From positions 1-43,639 of the forward strand of contig JAYPDM010000009.1 of NCBI GenBank assembly GCA_038125265.1: a stretch of 43,639 nucleotides of DNA, given 5' to 3'. The translations under genes and the position numbers were made by a program. This document shows positions 41,892-43,639 of the stretch, in pieces. Within the stretch, counting starts at the first letter, position 1, and each line of letters begins with the position of its first letter. This DNA comes from JAURFX01 sp038125265 (GTDB lineage: Bacteria; Pseudomonadota; Gammaproteobacteria; Steroidobacterales; Rariloculaceae). The notes under the pieces are model-generated. The model did not search any database. It worked only from the letters and a program-made list of their open reading frames with translations, and was not told the origin of the DNA.

Positions 41892-43639
41892 ATGGATTGG
41901 TATAAAGAGTTCTTAAAGTCATGCCCCCTAATGGTGCTTTATCTTGATGAGGCTGGAGTAATTCAAGATATCAGTGAAGAGATGCTGAGCAAACTTAATT
42001 TCGCCGAGGACGAGGTTATTGGAAAGAAACCCCATGACTTTTGTACCGCAGAGAGCAGGGAGAAAATTTTTAAAGAATACATCCCCAATATCCGTAAATT
42101 TAGTGAACTTAATGGCGCTGAGGTGCATCTCATAGATCGAGATGGAAAAATAGTGCCATTGATTTCTCATGTTCGTTTGGTGCGTAGAGACGATCTTAAT
42201 GCATACAGAACATTCATCTTTTTCTTTGATAAGCAGTTTGAGCACTTAGATTATTTTAGAAATCTTTATCGTAGCTCCCCAGCTATGTTATTCACCCTGG
42301 ATCAAAATTTTTTAATTACAGATATCAGTAAGCGTTGGGCAGATAAGATGGATCAAGAAAGCTCAAATTTTATTGGAAAGCATATCACTGATTATATTTT
42401 AGAAGAGAGTATATTAAGTGACCTTATCAAAGAGAAGAGTAAAGATATTTCATTAGATAACGTGCCAATCTGCTTTAAAAAACACGATGGATCAATAATG
42501 GAGGCGTTGATTAGCGCTTACACAGAAAAAAGAGAAAACTCAAAAACTTCATTTTATTTTGCTGTCAAAGATGTGACTGAGCAAAATAAATTAACAAGGC
42601 AGCTCAAAGATACACTCGAGGAGAATGAGAGGCTTAAAGAAGAGCTTCAGAAGGAGCGTGACTATCTTCGAGAGGAAGTTAGGGTCTCATTAAATTTTGG
42701 AGATATTGTAGGTGAGAGCGCATCACTTAAAAAAATGCTCTCTCGTATTGAGGCGGTAGCCAAGACCAGTGCTAGCGTCTTGGTAGAGGGTGAGTCAGGG
42801 ACAGGCAAGGAATTAATTGCAAGGGTGCTTCATCAGCTTAGTGATAGATCTAATGGACCTTTAGTAAAAGTGAATTGTGCTGCAATACCAGCAGAACTCT
42901 TTGAGAGCGAATTCTTTGGTCATGTGAAAGGTTCGTTCACCGGTGCCTACAAGGATAGGATTGGAAAGTATGAATTAGCCGATGGGGGAACTTTATTCCT
43001 AGATGAAATTGCAGAGATTCCAATTGACCTTCAAAGCAAATTACTTAGGGTACTACAAGAGGGTGAATTTGATCGCATTGGTGATAACCAAACAAGAAAG
43101 TCAAATGTCAGAATAGTTGCTGCTACTAATAAGGACATTGAAAGCCTAATTTCCCAGGGTCTTTTTAGAGAGGACCTTTATTATCGCTTGGGGGTGTTTC
43201 CCATTAATGTCCCTGCGCTTCGAGAGAGGGGAGGAGATGTGATTCAGCTTGCAAATCATTTTCTTGCTATTACCTGTAAAGAATTTGGAAGGCCCCTGCT
43301 TTCATTAGACTCTACCAGTATTGAGCTTCTTGAGTCCTATACTTGGCCAGGAAATATCAGAGAGCTCAAAAATGTCATTGAAAGGGGGGTAATTTTAAGT
43401 AGTGGCGATAAGCTCAGGCTGGATCTAGCCATGAGTGATCTAAAGATCAGCGCTCAATCAAACTCAATAGCCCATGAGGGTTTCAAGACAAAAGAATTAA
43501 GGCCAGAAATATTAAATGAGGAAGAAGTCCAAGAATTTCTAAAAGATAATTTAGAAAAAGCTTTGATCCAAACTAATTGGAGGGTATCAGGGCCTAAGGG
43601 AGCGGCTAACTTACTAGGGGTGAGACCGACAACTTTGCA
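41892..43639 (+). CDS. PAS-PAS sigma-54-dependent transcriptional activator (3' end outside window)
   Basis: At least 582 residues, cut by the window edge. Order: two PAS-like sensory domains (about 1-118 and 120-235), a coiled coil (about 236-270), then the AAA+ sigma-54 interaction domain with Walker A G300-E-S-G-T-G-K306, G347-S-F-T-G-A352 (canonical GAFTGA), Walker B L-F-L-D371-E372, and the arginine-finger segment F-R-E-D-L-Y-Y-R-L. A Fis-type HTH begins at the very end (G-A-A-N-L-L-G-V). No receiver domain, so it senses a ligand, redox state or a partner kinase through the PAS domains. It is divergent from the sigma-54 promoter gene. The ATG at 41892 lacks a clear ribosome site. Confidence 0.93.
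   Translation, partial: MDWYKEFLKSCPLMVLYLDEAGVIQDISEEMLSKLNFAEDEVIGKKPHDFCTAESREKIFKEYIPNIRKFSELNGAEVHLIDRDGKIVPLISHVRLVRRDDLNAYRTFIFFFDKQFEHLDYFRNLYRSSPAMLFTLDQNFLITDISKRWADKMDQESSNFIGKHITDYILEESILSDLIKEKSKDISLDNVPICFKKHDGSIMEALISAYTEKRENSKTSFYFAVKDVTEQNKLTRQLKDTLEENERLKEELQKERDYLREEVRVSLNFGDIVGESASLKKMLSRIEAVAKTSASVLVEGESGTGKELIARVLHQLSDRSNGPLVKVNCAAIPAELFESEFFGHVKGSFTGAYKDRIGKYELADGGTLFLDEIAEIPIDLQSKLLRVLQEGEFDRIGDNQTRKSNVRIVAATNKDIESLISQGLFREDLYYRLGVFPINVPALRERGGDVIQLANHFLAITCKEFGRPLLSLDSTSIELLESYTWPGNIRELKNVIERGVILSSGDKLRLDLAMSDLKISAQSNSIAHEGFKTKELRPEILNEEEVQEFLKDNLEKALIQTNWRVSGPKGAANLLGVRPTTL

Noticed and set aside
41928..42245. Minus-strand 105-codon frame inside the sigma-54 activator
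   Set aside because: Antisense to the PAS domain coding region; no promoter, ribosome site or recognisable product.
1..43639. CRISPR arrays, insertion sequences, prophage genes, tRNA or rRNA
   Set aside because: No regularly spaced repeats, transposase or integrase frames, or RNA gene signatures were seen on either strand.

Overview
The window reads as a chromosome fragment of a free-living, probably marine, low-GC gammaproteobacterium. This is inferred from gene content and order: cytochrome c4-dsbA / engB / polA neighbourhood as in Pseudomonas, BioC-type biotin synthesis, LptM, YadG/YadH, TrkA/TrkH, UvrD and a caa3-like oxidase. Genes are packed very tightly, with many stop/start overlaps and short spacers, which suggests a streamlined genome. 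No phage, insertion sequence, CRISPR, rRNA or tRNA gene was seen, and there is no gene-free stretch longer than 300 bases. The sequence is a draft scaffold with two 100-N gaps. The first (2175-2274) is an artefact, because identical 55-base ends flank it. The second (4071-4170) truncates two genes.

Layout. 1-4070 (+): a caa3-type cytochrome c oxidase cluster (subunit II fused to two haem c domains, subunit I, two subunit-III-like proteins, subunit IV). 4171-5736 (-): TRAP transporter membrane subunits. 5761-8598 (-): TrkH and TrkA potassium uptake. 8607-12735 (-): uvrD, cyoE, ctaA and a small membrane protein; the haem A genes serve the oxidase. 12778-14851 (-): bioC, bioB and a DUF2905 protein. 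14903-17734: a cation efflux pump (+), dsbA and cytochrome c4 (-), engB (+). 17723-28529 (-): one long run argR-argG-unknown-argC-argD-argF'-argB-argH-lptM-polA. 28600-33891 (+): serine hydrolase, M1 metallopeptidase, DUF6702-like exported protein, YadG/YadH ABC transporter. 33892-35234 (-): mdh and a small exported protein. 35360-41426: gshA (+), a ferredoxin-reductase-like flavoprotein (-), then qor, pip and a Bacteroidetes-like dihydroorotase (+). 41425-43639: a small exported protein (-) and a divergent sigma-54 activator (+) that runs off the window.

Two systems stand out. (1) The arginine operon uses an acetylornithine-type transcarbamylase and contains neither a recognisable acetylglutamate synthase nor an acetylcitrulline deacetylase. 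It does hold an unassigned P-loop protein (25838-26884) locked to argG by an ATGA overlap. This protein resembles the DUF1611 group, which to my recollection includes a D-glutamate N-acetyltransferase (DgcN), so it is a candidate for a missing acyl-transfer step. (2) At the right edge, a near-consensus -24/-12 promoter lies directly upstream of a 74-residue exported protein. A PAS-PAS-AAA+ sigma-54 activator is divergent to it, TACGAAA repeats lie between them, and the small gene ends in two hairpins, one with a C-rich loop. This looks like a self-contained regulatory unit that I do not recognise from known systems.
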